Assembly (NCBI GenBank): GCA_016927475.1
Contig: JAFGMO010000005.1
Span: 16,128-80,127, forward strand
DNA length: 64,000 nucleotides
Direction of reading: 5' to 3'
From: Candidatus Aminicenantota bacterium
GTDB taxonomy: Bacteria; Acidobacteriota; Aminicenantia; Aminicenantales; Aminicenantaceae
The translations under genes and the position numbers were made by a program. The notes under the pieces were generated by a model. That model worked only from the letters and a program-made list of their open reading frames with translations. It was not told where the DNA came from and did no database searches. Shown in pieces: positions 17,062 through 25,191 of the stretch; position 1 is the stretch's first letter, and the number at the start of each line of letters is the position of its first letter.

Positions 17062-17107
17062 CCGCATTGTTCATAAATTTGGCTGATGCCAATCTTGAAT
17101 AATACGG
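17062..17107. repeat. Structured repeat copy C, minimal hairpin form
   Basis: Within 46 bp the terminal arms CCGCATTGTTCA (17062-17073) and TGAATAATACGG (17096-17107) pair through two wobbles, and the inner arms TTTGGC and GCCAATC pair around TGAT. It looks like the full element with its middle deleted. It lies about 100 bp downstream of the ferredoxin gene and could end that transcript. Confidence 0.6.
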
Positions 17108-17207
17108 ATCGTTTACCGTAGGCATCCGCCAGAATTGTCCCCTCAACCGGTTTTTTTGTCAAGGAGCATCAAGGGTTGTGAATGCTACCGTTTGACAGTT
17201 GGGCTCT

Positions 17208-17429
17208 CTATAAGGACGGACAAGAATCCAGCCATTTTCGCCTGGGCGGAGAGGTGGAAACAAGGGCGTTATAAGGGCAATAATAAGAGCAGATGCCGCA
17301 GTCGATGCATTTCTCCGGAATAATATCCGGTGCTTTCAAGCCGCGTTGGACAAGGGCGCCGGTCGGGCACAACCTGATCGCCGGGCAGATATGGTCACCG
17401 GGGCAACGTGTTTTGATAACTTCGGTCAT
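17208..17429 (-). CDS. Small ferredoxin-like 4Fe-4S protein
   Basis: The 73-residue protein has one complete 4Fe-4S motif, CIDCGICSYYCP (Cys41, 44, 47, 51), and an upstream set Cys9, Cys15 and Cys21 ending in LCPTGAL. A standard two-cluster ferredoxin needs eight cysteines and this one has seven, so it may carry one cluster plus a partial or 3Fe site. It lies 57 bp downstream of thioredoxin on the same strand, with a short hairpin repeat between. A role as electron carrier is likely; a functional link to the thioredoxin is only inferred. Confidence 0.7.
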   Translation of the reverse strand: MTEVIKTRCPGDHICPAIRLCPTGALVQRGLKAPDIIPEKCIDCGICSYYCPYNALVSTSPPRRKWLDSCPSL

Positions 17430-17458
17430 GAAAATTGTACCTGGTCTGGATCATTCAC

Positions 17459-17489
17459 TAACCTGCTTTATTCACGATTCAAAGGTTTA
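17459..17489 (-). repeat. Structured repeat copy D, minimal form on the trxA stop codon
   Basis: On the minus strand this 31-bp hairpin begins TAAACCTTTGAATCG and ends AAAGCAGGTTA. Its first three bases are the trxA stop codon. The 3' arm, read on the plus strand, is TAACCTGCTTTATTCA, the same as the arm of copy E at 19985. Confidence 0.55.
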
Positions 17490-17846
17490 GACCGGATTCA
17501 CTACTGTTTTTGTATTGGACGCAGAAACAAGCTTTCTCAGCCGTTCTTCGAGCTTATTTTGAGGCTCAAGCCCGATGATACGGTCCGCTTCCTTTCCATC
17601 TTTAAAAATGATAAGAGTGGGAATGGCCATGATGCCGTATTTCATGGGAGTCGTTTGGTTTTCATCGGTGTTGACCTTGACGATATCGAGCTGCCCGTCG
17701 AATTTTTTGGAAATATCTTCCAAAATGGGAGCGACCATCCGGCAGGGACCGCACCAGGGAGCCCAGAAATCGACCAAAACGGGATTTTTTGCTTTGAGAA
17801 CTTCCGTTTCAAATGTGCTGTCTGAAACATGCTTGATATTGTTCAT
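17487..17846 (-). CDS. trxA: Thioredoxin
   Basis: The 119-residue protein is a standard thioredoxin, reducing protein disulfides in the cytoplasm. The active site FWAPWCGPCR (Cys32 and Cys35) and the cis-proline loop AIPTLIIF are intact, and the length exceeds E. coli thioredoxin by about ten residues through a short C-terminal tail. AAAAGGAG precedes the ATG, and a near-consensus promoter lies 60 bp upstream. The TAA stop is the first triplet of a small hairpin repeat. A ferredoxin-like gene follows on the same strand. Confidence 0.95.
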   Translation of the reverse strand: MNNIKHVSDSTFETEVLKAKNPVLVDFWAPWCGPCRMVAPILEDISKKFDGQLDIVKVNTDENQTTPMKYGIMAIPTLIIFKDGKEADRIIGLEPQNKLEERLRKLVSASNTKTVVNPV

Positions 17847-17905
17847 CTTATTCTCCTTTTCTCTTTTTTTACGGCGAAACCGTCATATTAGATGATTACA
17901 ATAAT

Positions 17906-17933
17906 ATTATATAATAATAAAATGATATGTCAA
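17906..17933 (-). promoter_or_regulatory. Consensus sigma-70 promoter of trxA
   Basis: On the minus strand perfect TTGACA (17928-17933) and perfect TATAAT (17906-17911) boxes are 16 bp apart. The trxA start codon lies 60 bp downstream. Confidence 0.8.
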
Positions 17934-18096
17934 GATTTTTTTTAAACTTTTTCTTTTAAGCGGTGAAACTTTTTTCCCTTCTTGAGGATTTAAAGATTTG
18001 TGAACTATTTTTTGTTGCTAGGTTAATCATATGATGGGAAAGAAAAGAAAAAATGAAAACCGGATATTGTGATAAACTGATAAACGGACTAACGAT

Positions 18097-18942
18097 ATGA
18101 GAAAAGCGGTCAGTTTTTTCATTTCTCTAGTGCTGCATGCCGGAATGATGTTTTTTGTTTTGAACCTCAAAATTACATACCATGTTTTTCCTCTAAAACA
18201 GCGGCTGGAAACCTTCGAAGTTATGCCGGTGGAAAAAATCTACTATCCTTCTTCCGTTCCCATCCGTGAAGAGCCGGCAAGTGAGGCGTTGTTTGAAGCT
18301 CCCGTGTCGAAATCAAACATTATTCCATCAACAACCGAAGACCATACAAAGGAGAGATCCTATATCCCCCCCATGCTTGATTTGGGTCCAGCCGCCGGTT
18401 CTCCTGGACATAAAGAGACAAAATTACCGCCTGATATTCCGGTTTACTTAGGCCTGAATCTTTCCCCGGAAAAAGAAACCTTGCCTGATTCCTTCGAAGG
18501 AACAGGCAAAAGGAATACGGAAAAGACGGGGGTGCAAGACCTCAGGCGTTATCTATATCCCCGGAATACGGCGCCGTATTCTTTTACCGGTGAGTCCGGC
18601 AGCGGAAAGCCCAAAAAAGAACAGACATCCGTACCTTCAGACATGTCCCAAACAATACCCGACCTTACTTCCTGGGCGGAGAATGTCGTCAACAAGGTTC
18701 AAATGGTCTGGAATGTGCCCCGGATGCCTGAGGGAGGGATTCCTCTGAAAGCCAGAATCTTGGTAACCGTAACGCGGGAAGGAGATCTTATTTCGGTCCG
18801 TATGGAAAAATCCTCCGGGGACGAAAACTGGAACAACGCCGTACTCAAAGCTCTGGAGGACAGCGCCCCCCTGCCTTCCCTGCCGCCTGAATTTCTCCAG
18901 GATAGGCTGATCGTATTTTTGGTGTTCGAGTCAGATGGTTAG
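18097..18942 (+). CDS. TonB/TolA-like protein
   Basis: This 281-residue protein has a short cytoplasmic tip, one membrane segment (about residues 8-27), a long low-complexity periplasmic linker rich in Pro, Glu and Lys, and a C-terminal domain of the TonB/TolA type: WAENVVNKVQMVWNVP, LKARILVTVTREGDLISV, NWNNAVLKALEDSAPLPSLP. That layout resembles TolA-type C-terminal domains more than classical TonB. It overlaps the following unknown gene by 8 bp, so they are coupled. It is a second transducer in this window and its receptor or partner is not evident. Confidence 0.75.
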   Translation: MRKAVSFFISLVLHAGMMFFVLNLKITYHVFPLKQRLETFEVMPVEKIYYPSSVPIREEPASEALFEAPVSKSNIIPSTTEDHTKERSYIPPMLDLGPAAGSPGHKETKLPPDIPVYLGLNLSPEKETLPDSFEGTGKRNTEKTGVQDLRRYLYPRNTAPYSFTGESGSGKPKKEQTSVPSDMSQTIPDLTSWAENVVNKVQMVWNVPRMPEGGIPLKARILVTVTREGDLISVRMEKSSGDENWNNAVLKALEDSAPLPSLPPEFLQDRLIVFLVFESDG

Positions 18943-19987
18943 AATTTTATCCGTTTTTTTGATGTTTTTTGTCATCCATTTTGGATCTGCCGAAAGGGTA
19001 TATTCTTATGCCCATATGAATTTATCGGGGCAGGAGCCCCCTGTTTCCGTTAAGCCCCTGGTTGAGCAATATACGGCCGCTCCTGAAAAGGAAAAACCAG
19101 GCCTTTGTCTGTATCTGGCATACGTTTATCACAACCAGGAAAATTATGTGGAGGAAAGCCGTTGGCTGGCTGCTTATTTTGAGTTGTACCGTGGTTATGA
19201 TTTTTTTTTCCCAGCCCTTGAAGAGATGGACAAGCAGAAAATCCGGGCTTACGGGGAAAGGATGACCCGGATCTATCCGTATATTTTTGATGTGTCTTTG
19301 ATCGCCAATGCCTTGAGGGAAGGAGGCGTTCCTCCCACCGTCCTTACCCTGCATCTTGAGGTCAGGAACAGGGCCCATTATAAATTATCCGCTGAAGGGC
19401 GTACGATAAAAGCCGGTTTTCTTAAAGAAGGCCAAAACCATATCGATCTGGAGGTTTTTGATTTTTTCAGAAAGTCAGGGAGTCATGTTTATCTTCTGAA
19501 TCTCAAGGCCGAGCATCTGGTTTTTGACAAAGAAATCACAATCAGTGAAGAAATCCAATCAGAGATCCCGAATGAGGCACCGGACATCAATGCTTCATCA
19601 CGGCGGTCTTCCTCCCAGGTATCCCTCTACCTCGGAAGCCGTCTTCTAGCCGTAAGCCGTAAAATTCGGGGGGGTATTTCGGAAATGCGGTTCGACATTC
19701 CCCCGGCTGATCTCCATTACAGGCCTTTTATCGTCAATGACAAGCTGCGGTCCTCCCCTTCGGGAATCCCGATTCTGGCTCCGTTGGCTTTGGCCTACCA
19801 GCTTATCCAAAAAATCAGGGAGGAACGGAAGGGGGACACCGTACCGCCGGTCGAGATTGAAAAAACGCACCGGATTGAAAGAAATTTCCGCCGGGTGACC
19901 GTCGGGGGAGGAACCATCAACCTTCATGTGGTTCTTACCTTAAGAACGCAGACTTTGAGTCTGCCGTCAGTAATAATCTCAAAATAA
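18935..19987 (+). CDS. Exported protein of unknown function coupled to a TonB/TolA-like gene
   Basis: I do not recognise this 350-residue protein. It starts with a signal peptide (MVRILSVFLMFFVIHFGSA). Residues 25-110 are helical and repeat-like (CLYLAYVYHNQENYVEESRW), compatible with one or two TPR-type units. The remainder is beta-rich, with charged strands such as VFDKEITISEEIQ and VSLYLGSRLLAVSRKI. It overlaps the TonB/TolA-like gene by 8 bp, which suggests a shared periplasmic function. The TAA stop at 19985-19987 is the opening triplet of a structured repeat. Confidence 0.6.
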   Translation: MVRILSVFLMFFVIHFGSAERVYSYAHMNLSGQEPPVSVKPLVEQYTAAPEKEKPGLCLYLAYVYHNQENYVEESRWLAAYFELYRGYDFFFPALEEMDKQKIRAYGERMTRIYPYIFDVSLIANALREGGVPPTVLTLHLEVRNRAHYKLSAEGRTIKAGFLKEGQNHIDLEVFDFFRKSGSHVYLLNLKAEHLVFDKEITISEEIQSEIPNEAPDINASSRRSSSQVSLYLGSRLLAVSRKIRGGISEMRFDIPPADLHYRPFIVNDKLRSSPSGIPILAPLALAYQLIQKIREERKGDTVPPVEIEKTHRIERNFRRVTVGGGTINLHVVLTLRTQTLSLPSVIISK

Positions 19988-20136
19988 CCTGCTTTATTCA
20001 TAAATTTGGCCGACATTTTCTTAGAATGATCATGAAAAACGTTTCATTATCAATGTTGCCGGGAAATATCATTAAATGACACTTATTATTGAAATTATCT
20101 GTTTGTCTTGGCAAAATTTATGAATCATCCAGGTTA
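19985..20136 (+). repeat. Structured repeat copy E (152 bp, one-module form)
   Basis: The ends TAACCTGCTTTATTCATAAA (19985 onward) and TTTATGAATCATCCAGGTTA (ending 20136) form a terminal stem of about 30 positions that pairs at most sites, including further TTTGGCC-type bases inside. The opening TAA is the stop of the preceding gene. The interior is about 80 percent identical, by eye, to the reverse complement of the interior of copy G (35521-35630). Confidence 0.8.
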
Positions 20137-20164
20137 ATTCACGTGGCGGGAAAAATATAATCGG

Positions 20165-21157
20165 TTAGCGCATGCCGTAGTGGAAGGGGGTGGCTTCTTC
20201 ATTGCGGTCCGTTGCGGGAGGGGGCTGAGGGGAAAGGGACGAGATTTCCTCGTAGAGTTCTTCCGTCATGGTGATACTCATGGATTCCAGGGATTCGTTC
20301 AGTTGTTTCAAATTCCGGGCTCCAATGATGGGCGCCGTGACTGCGGGATGGGCTGCGGTCCAGGCCACGGCCAGGGATGCAGGTTTGAAGCCGTGCGTTC
20401 GGGAGAATTCCGTAAACCGGTCCGCTGTTTCATACATCCAATCATAACTGTAGCGTGTGGCGTACATCTTGTTTTCCAAAAGGCGTCCTGAGGCGGGCTT
20501 GCGCGAAGACCCGTATTTACCGGTCAGCAGCCCGCCGCCGAGGGGACTGTATGGGATGATTCCCAGTTTTTCTGAAACGGCCATGGGCAGGATCTCCACT
20601 TCAGCCTGGCGTTTAACCAGGTTGTACATCGGCTGCAGGCATTCGAAGCGGCTCCAGCCTTCTTTGGCTGAAATTCCCAGAGCCTTGGCCACCTGCCAGG
20701 CAGCGAAATTACTGGCCCCGGAGAAGAGAATCTTGCCCTGCCTGACAAGGTTCTCCAGAGTCCGGAGTGTTTCTTCCAGGGGTGTTTGATCGTCAAAGCG
20801 GTGAATGAAATAAATATCGATTCGGTCCGTTTTCAGCCGCTCTAGACTGGCTTCGACGGCCTGAAAAATGTGGAAACGCGTCGCTCCCCGGGCATTGATA
20901 TCATCCCCTGTCGGAAAGTAGACCTTGGATGTGATGATGATCTCGTCCCGGCAGTCGCGCACGCAATTTCCCAGGATTTCTTCCGCACGGCCGGCATTAT
21001 AAACATTGGCACAGTCGAAAAAATTGATACCTTCTTCCCGGCAGCGGTTGAACATATTGTGCGCTGTTTTTTCGTCGGCGTCCCCGCCGAAAGACATGGT
21101 CCCAAGACACAAGCGGGAGACCTTGACGCCCGTCTTGCCTAAAAAAGTATATTCCAT
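20165..21157 (-). CDS. Aldo/keto reductase
   Basis: This is an NADPH-type oxidoreductase of the aldo/keto reductase superfamily, reducing an aldehyde or ketone whose identity is not known. From MEYTFLGKTGVKVSRLCLGT the 330 residues contain the catalytic tetrad Asp48, Tyr53, Lys78 and His119, and the cofactor-binding end region TAPIIGARNLKQLNESL. The open frame runs upstream to 21454, but the extra 99 residues have no family similarity and overlap the htpG coding end, so the ATG at 21157 is taken. The gene follows htpG on the same strand after 100 bp. Confidence 0.9.
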   Translation of the reverse strand: MEYTFLGKTGVKVSRLCLGTMSFGGDADEKTAHNMFNRCREEGINFFDCANVYNAGRAEEILGNCVRDCRDEIIITSKVYFPTGDDINARGATRFHIFQAVEASLERLKTDRIDIYFIHRFDDQTPLEETLRTLENLVRQGKILFSGASNFAAWQVAKALGISAKEGWSRFECLQPMYNLVKRQAEVEILPMAVSEKLGIIPYSPLGGGLLTGKYGSSRKPASGRLLENKMYATRYSYDWMYETADRFTEFSRTHGFKPASLAVAWTAAHPAVTAPIIGARNLKQLNESLESMSITMTEELYEEISSLSPQPPPATDRNEEATPFHYGMR

Positions 21158-21257
21158 TTTATCCTCTGTTTTTCTTGATATGTCCGGAATCCGGACCCCA
21201 TTGTATTCTATTCCATAAAGAATGAAGCTGGCAAGCTGGGAAAGATATTGAAGTTCC

Positions 21258-23117
21258 CTATATTTTTTTAGCCGCCTGGAGCATAATGTCCTGGATGCGG
21301 GGAACGATCCTGTCGATATCGTCCAGAATACCTTCCCGAAGAACGAGGTTGTCCAGGAGCTGGAGGGAAAGGGCTTCCAACTGTTTTGAAGTGCCTTTTT
21401 TTTGGTGTGCTTTAACCAATTCTTTGATGAGCGGATTTTCGGGATTGATCTCAAGAATTTTTTTTGTGTAGGTATACTCCTTGTTCATCATCTTGATGAT
21501 TTTTTCCATGTGGAGCGAGGGACCTTCTGAAGAATGAGCGAGCAAAGCCGGACTGTCGACCAGACGTTTGGATACACGGACATCGGCTACACGGTCGCCG
21601 TAAAGCCCCTTGAGATAACCGATAAATTTTTCAAGATTATCGCGGAATGAAGAGTCTTCCTCGGATTCCGGCTTTTTTTCCAGCTCAATCTCAGCGGATT
21701 CGACGGCTTTGAAGGATTTTTCCTGGTATGCCCCCAGAGCGTCCAGAACAACCTCATCAAGAGGATCTGTCAGGAAAAGAACTTCCCACTCTTTTTTCTT
21801 GAAAGCCTCCAAAGCCGGATTTTTTTCGATGGAATCCCTGTCCATACCCAGGACGTGATAAATTTCCTTCTGTTCTTTAGGCATTCTTTCAACATATTTT
21901 TTTAGGTCGGTGTATTTATCCTTTTCTTCTTTGGACGAAGAAAAAAGAAGAAGATCGGCCAGTTTTTCCTTGTTTTCCATGTCTGAAACGATCCCCTCCT
22001 TGAAATTCCGGCTGAAATGATCCCAGATATTCTTATATGTTTCAAACTCTTTATTCTTGATGTTTTTGAGATGGTTGAAGAGTTTTGTCAGGATATATGT
22101 GCGGATTTTTTGTATTTTTACCGAATTTTGAATGGTTTCTCGGGAGATGTTGAGCGGAATATCCTCGGAATCGACCACGCCTTTCACAAAACGCAGGTAT
22201 TCGGGCAAAATATCCTTGCTTCCTTTTTGGATAAGAACTTTTTTGGAATAGAGGTCGACTCCCGGTTCGGTCCGGAAGAGGCCCCATTGTTCGACGGAAG
22301 TTTTCGGAACGAAAAGGATGGCCTGAAATTGGACGGGGGCATCCGAAGCCAGATGAAGGTACGTTTCCGGTTCTTCCTGGATGTTGTCCAGGAACTTATA
22401 AAATTCCTTATAATCGTTTTTTTTGAGAGAGGATTTGGGCTGGGACCAGATGGCTTCGGCGACTTCCAGCTTTTCGCCCTCAATATAAACGGGAAACGGA
22501 ATGAAGCGGGAATAATGAGAGAGAATATTCTGAATGCGGTATTTATCCAGAAACTCTTTTTCGTCGTTTTTTAGGAAAAGCTCGATCCGTGTCCCCCGTA
22601 TTTTTTTGACGGTTTCTTCAATGGTGAAGTCGCTTTGCCCCGAGGATTTCCATAGGAAGGCTTTGGCGCCTTTCTGAAAAGACTTGGTGATAATATTTAT
22701 TTCCTTGGCCACCATGAAGCTGGCATAAAAACCGACTCCGAATTTACCGATGAGGTCTACCTGGTCTTTGTCCTTTTCTTGAGAGAGTTTTTGGAGGAAA
22801 TCAATCGTTCCGGAATGGGCGATGGTCCCTATATTTTCGATCAGCTCTTCACGGGTCATGCCGATTCCCGTATCCTCGACGGTCAGCTTGTTCTGTGTTT
22901 TGCTGAAGGAAATGTCAATGCGCAAATCCGCGTCCGGGTTTTCCACATCTTTTTGGGTCAGCATCTCGAACTGGACTTTGTTCAGGGCGTCGACGGCGTT
23001 GGAAACGAGTTCCCGGAGAAAAACATCTTTGTTTTTGTAAAGCGAAAAAATGATGATGTTGAGCAGTTGTTTGATTTCGGATTGGAATTCAAATTTTTCC
23101 GTTTGGGGTTTGTTCAT
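21258..23117 (-). CDS. htpG: Hsp90-family chaperone HtpG
   Basis: HtpG is an ATP-dependent chaperone. The 619 residues are close to the usual length of about 624. The N-terminal GHKL ATPase domain shows FLRELVSNAVDAL (Asn and Asp at the ATP/magnesium site), DTGIGMTREEL, GTIAHSGT and GKFGVGFYASFMVA. The middle domain contains GVVDSEDIPLNISRE with the catalytic Arg. GGAGGA precedes the ATG. It is transcribed away from hslVU, and a large palindrome lies in the shared promoter region. Confidence 0.96.
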   Translation of the reverse strand: MNKPQTEKFEFQSEIKQLLNIIIFSLYKNKDVFLRELVSNAVDALNKVQFEMLTQKDVENPDADLRIDISFSKTQNKLTVEDTGIGMTREELIENIGTIAHSGTIDFLQKLSQEKDKDQVDLIGKFGVGFYASFMVAKEINIITKSFQKGAKAFLWKSSGQSDFTIEETVKKIRGTRIELFLKNDEKEFLDKYRIQNILSHYSRFIPFPVYIEGEKLEVAEAIWSQPKSSLKKNDYKEFYKFLDNIQEEPETYLHLASDAPVQFQAILFVPKTSVEQWGLFRTEPGVDLYSKKVLIQKGSKDILPEYLRFVKGVVDSEDIPLNISRETIQNSVKIQKIRTYILTKLFNHLKNIKNKEFETYKNIWDHFSRNFKEGIVSDMENKEKLADLLLFSSSKEEKDKYTDLKKYVERMPKEQKEIYHVLGMDRDSIEKNPALEAFKKKEWEVLFLTDPLDEVVLDALGAYQEKSFKAVESAEIELEKKPESEEDSSFRDNLEKFIGYLKGLYGDRVADVRVSKRLVDSPALLAHSSEGPSLHMEKIIKMMNKEYTYTKKILEINPENPLIKELVKAHQKKGTSKQLEALSLQLLDNLVLREGILDDIDRIVPRIQDIMLQAAKKI

Positions 23118-23155
23118 CCTGTCCTCCGATATGATTTTTTGTTATGTATGTAAAA

Positions 23156-23184
23156 ATTGTTCCACAAAGATGTTTATTTTTCAA
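23156..23184 (-). promoter_or_regulatory. Probable htpG promoter
   Basis: On the minus strand CTTGAAA with TTGAAA at 23179-23184, then 17 bp and AACAAT (23156-23161). The CTTGAAA box also fits a heat-shock sigma -35, but no CCCCAT-type -10 is present. The leader to htpG is about 32 nt. Confidence 0.4.
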
Positions 23185-23189
23185 GACAT

Positions 23190-23222
23190 GTATTTGTTTT
23201 TCAGGATTTGAAAAACAAATAC
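23190..23222. promoter_or_regulatory. 33-bp palindrome between htpG and hslVU, putative operator
   Basis: GTATTTGTTTTTCA (23190-23203) and TGAAAAACAAATAC (23209-23222) are perfect 14-bp arms around GGATT. The site lies 5 bp beyond the htpG -35 box and 9 bp before the hslV -35 box. It is not CIRCE, which would read TTAGCACTC with nine bases between arms. Confidence 0.6.
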
Positions 23223-23231
23223 TTGTGGCGA

Positions 23232-23260
23232 TTGAATTTATGCTTAACTTCCTATATTAT
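23232..23260 (+). promoter_or_regulatory. Probable hslV promoter giving a leaderless transcript
   Basis: TTGAAT (23232-23237), 17 bp, TATTAT (23255-23260). A start about 7 nt downstream falls at 23267, two bases before the hslV ATG at 23269. No Shine-Dalgarno sequence stands before this ATG. Confidence 0.5.
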
Positions 23261-23268
23261 AAAATACT

Positions 23269-23802
23269 ATGAACAAGGTACATGCGACGACCATTATTTG
23301 CGTCCGTAAAGACAACAAGATCGCTATGGCCAGTGACGGCCAGGTGACCCTGGACCAGACGATATTAAAGCATAAAGCCAGCAAGATACGGCGCCTTTAT
23401 AAAGATAAGGTGCTGGCGGGTTTCGCCGGAGCGACATCCGATGCCTTTGCGCTGTTTTCCCGTTTTGAAGGGAAACTGGATGAATACCGGGGAAACCTAC
23501 CCCGGGCCGCCATCGAGCTGGCCAAAGATTGGCGTACGGACAGGGTTCTTCGCAGGCTGGAGGCCCTGCTCATTGTTGCCGATGATGAATATACCTTTAT
23601 CCTTTCCGGGAACGGTGATGTTGTTGAACCGGATGACGGAATAGCCGCCATAGGCTCGGGAGGTCCTTTTGCTCTTGCGGCTTCACGGGCACTCATGGCG
23701 CATTCCAAACTTTCAGCCAGGGAAATCGCGAAAGAGGCGATGAAAATAAGCGCTGATATATGTATTTATACCAACGATAAAATCACCATTGAGGAACTCT
23801 AA
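23269..23802 (+). CDS. hslV: ATP-dependent protease subunit HslV
   Basis: HslV is the threonine peptidase ring of the HslUV protease. The 177 residues contain the catalytic start HATTIICVR, with a six-residue MNKVHA leader that must be removed to expose Thr7, plus ASDGQVT and the conserved [18 protein letters not shown]. The start has no Shine-Dalgarno sequence and lies almost on the predicted transcription start. The TAA stop is directly followed by the hslU ATG (zero spacing). The pair is divergent from htpG, so heat-shock genes share this control region. Confidence 0.95.
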   Translation: MNKVHATTIICVRKDNKIAMASDGQVTLDQTILKHKASKIRRLYKDKVLAGFAGATSDAFALFSRFEGKLDEYRGNLPRAAIELAKDWRTDRVLRRLEALLIVADDEYTFILSGNGDVVEPDDGIAAIGSGGPFALAASRALMAHSKLSAREIAKEAMKISADICIYTNDKITIEEL

Positions 23803-25191
23803 ATGGCCATTATGCTTCCCCAGGATATCAAAACAGTTGAAAATCTCCCGCTCGAAGGCGAACTGACCCCTCGAAAGATCGTATCCGAACTTGATAAATA
23901 TATCATCGGTCAGGAAGAGGCCAAAAAAGCCGTGGCTATCGCTCTCCGCAACCGTTACCGAAGGCAAAAACTTACTCCCGAAATGGCCGAGGAGATTGCT
24001 CCGAAAAACATCCTGATGATCGGGCCGACCGGGGTAGGAAAAACGGAAATATCCAGAAGGCTGGCCAAACTGACCTTGTCGCCCTTTCTCAAAATAGAAG
24101 CCAGTAAGTTCACCGAGGTCGGCTATGTCGGCCGCGATGTCGAATCCATGATTCGGGACCTGGTGCGTATGGCCGTCGATATGGTCCGACAGGAAATGTA
24201 TATCCAAATCCAGGACAAAGCCCGGAAGAATTCGGAAGAAAGGATTCTGGACATTCTTCTGCCTCCTCCAAAGAGAACCGTTCCTCCGGACCAGGAAGAA
24301 CAGCTCAGGTTTAAAGAAACCCGGGAGAAGCTGAGACAGCAGTTACGGGAGGGCATGCTGGATGAACGTTCCGTAGAGATCGATGTTAAAGAACGGACCG
24401 CTCCCCCTTTTGAGATTTTTTCCAACAGCGGCGTTGAAGAAATCGGTATCCATATCCAGGAGATCATACCCGGTTTTCTGGGCGGTAAATCAAAAAAAAG
24501 GAGAATGAAAGTTAAAGAGGCCATGGAATACCTGCTTGAAGATGAACAAAATAAGCTGGTAGACATGGATCAGGTTTCCCGTCTTGCCGTAGAGAGGGTC
24601 GAGCATTCGGGCATCATTTTCCTGGATGAGGTGGACAAAATTTCCGGGCGGGAATCGGGTCAGGGGCCGGAAGTAAGCCGGGAAGGAGTGCAAAGAGACC
24701 TTCTTCCTATCGTCGAAGGAACAACGGTCAACACCCGTTACGGTCTGGTCCGCACGGACCATATTCTTTTTATCGGGGCTGGGGCTTTTCACGTGACCAA
24801 ACCTTCCGACCTCATCCCCGAAATGCAGGGAAGGTTTCCCATCCGGGTGGAGCTTTCTTCACTCGATAAAGATGATTTTATCAAAATCTTGACGGAACCG
24901 GAGAATGCCTTGATCAAGCAGTATGAGGCCCTCATGGCGACGGAGGGAGTCAAAGTTCGGTTTACCCAGACCGCTGTTGAAGAGATCGCTTCCATGGCCG
25001 AAAAGGTAAATGATGAAATGGAAAATATCGGCGCCCGCCGGCTTCACACTATACTGGAAAAAGTCATGGAGGACATATCTTTTGAAGCCCCGGAATTAAA
25101 GTTGAAAAAGATTTCCATCGACCGGAAATACGTTCAGGAACGGCTTCAAGACATCATCACCGATCAGGACCTCCGCCGTTTCATCCTTTGA
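23803..25191 (+). CDS. hslU: ATP-dependent protease ATPase subunit HslU
   Basis: HslU unfolds substrates for HslV. The 462 residues are near the standard length (443 in E. coli). They show the [17 protein letters not shown] start region, Walker A GPTGVGKT (about residue 74), the [13 protein letters not shown] pore loop region, a long I-domain insertion, Walker [12 protein letters not shown] (about 270) and [17 protein letters not shown] near the end. The C-terminal RRFIL tail fits the peptide that docks into HslV. Translation is coupled to hslV through adjacent stop and start codons. Confidence 0.96.
   Translation: MAIMLPQDIKTVENLPLEGELTPRKIVSELDKYIIGQEEAKKAVAIALRNRYRRQKLTPEMAEEIAPKNILMIGPTGVGKTEISRRLAKLTLSPFLKIEASKFTEVGYVGRDVESMIRDLVRMAVDMVRQEMYIQIQDKARKNSEERILDILLPPPKRTVPPDQEEQLRFKETREKLRQQLREGMLDERSVEIDVKERTAPPFEIFSNSGVEEIGIHIQEIIPGFLGGKSKKRRMKVKEAMEYLLEDEQNKLVDMDQVSRLAVERVEHSGIIFLDEVDKISGRESGQGPEVSREGVQRDLLPIVEGTTVNTRYGLVRTDHILFIGAGAFHVTKPSDLIPEMQGRFPIRVELSSLDKDDFIKILTEPENALIKQYEALMATEGVKVRFTQTAVEEIASMAEKVNDEMENIGARRLHTILEKVMEDISFEAPELKLKKISIDRKYVQERLQDIITDQDLRRFIL

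Noticed and set aside
21158..21454. 99-residue N-terminal extension of the aldo/keto reductase
   Set aside because: It has no similarity to the family, overlaps the htpG 3' end in another frame, and a family-like start exists at 21157.
23190..23222. htpG/hslV palindrome as a CIRCE element
   Set aside because: CIRCE is TTAGCACTC-N9-GAGTGCTAA; the arms here are different in sequence and spacing.
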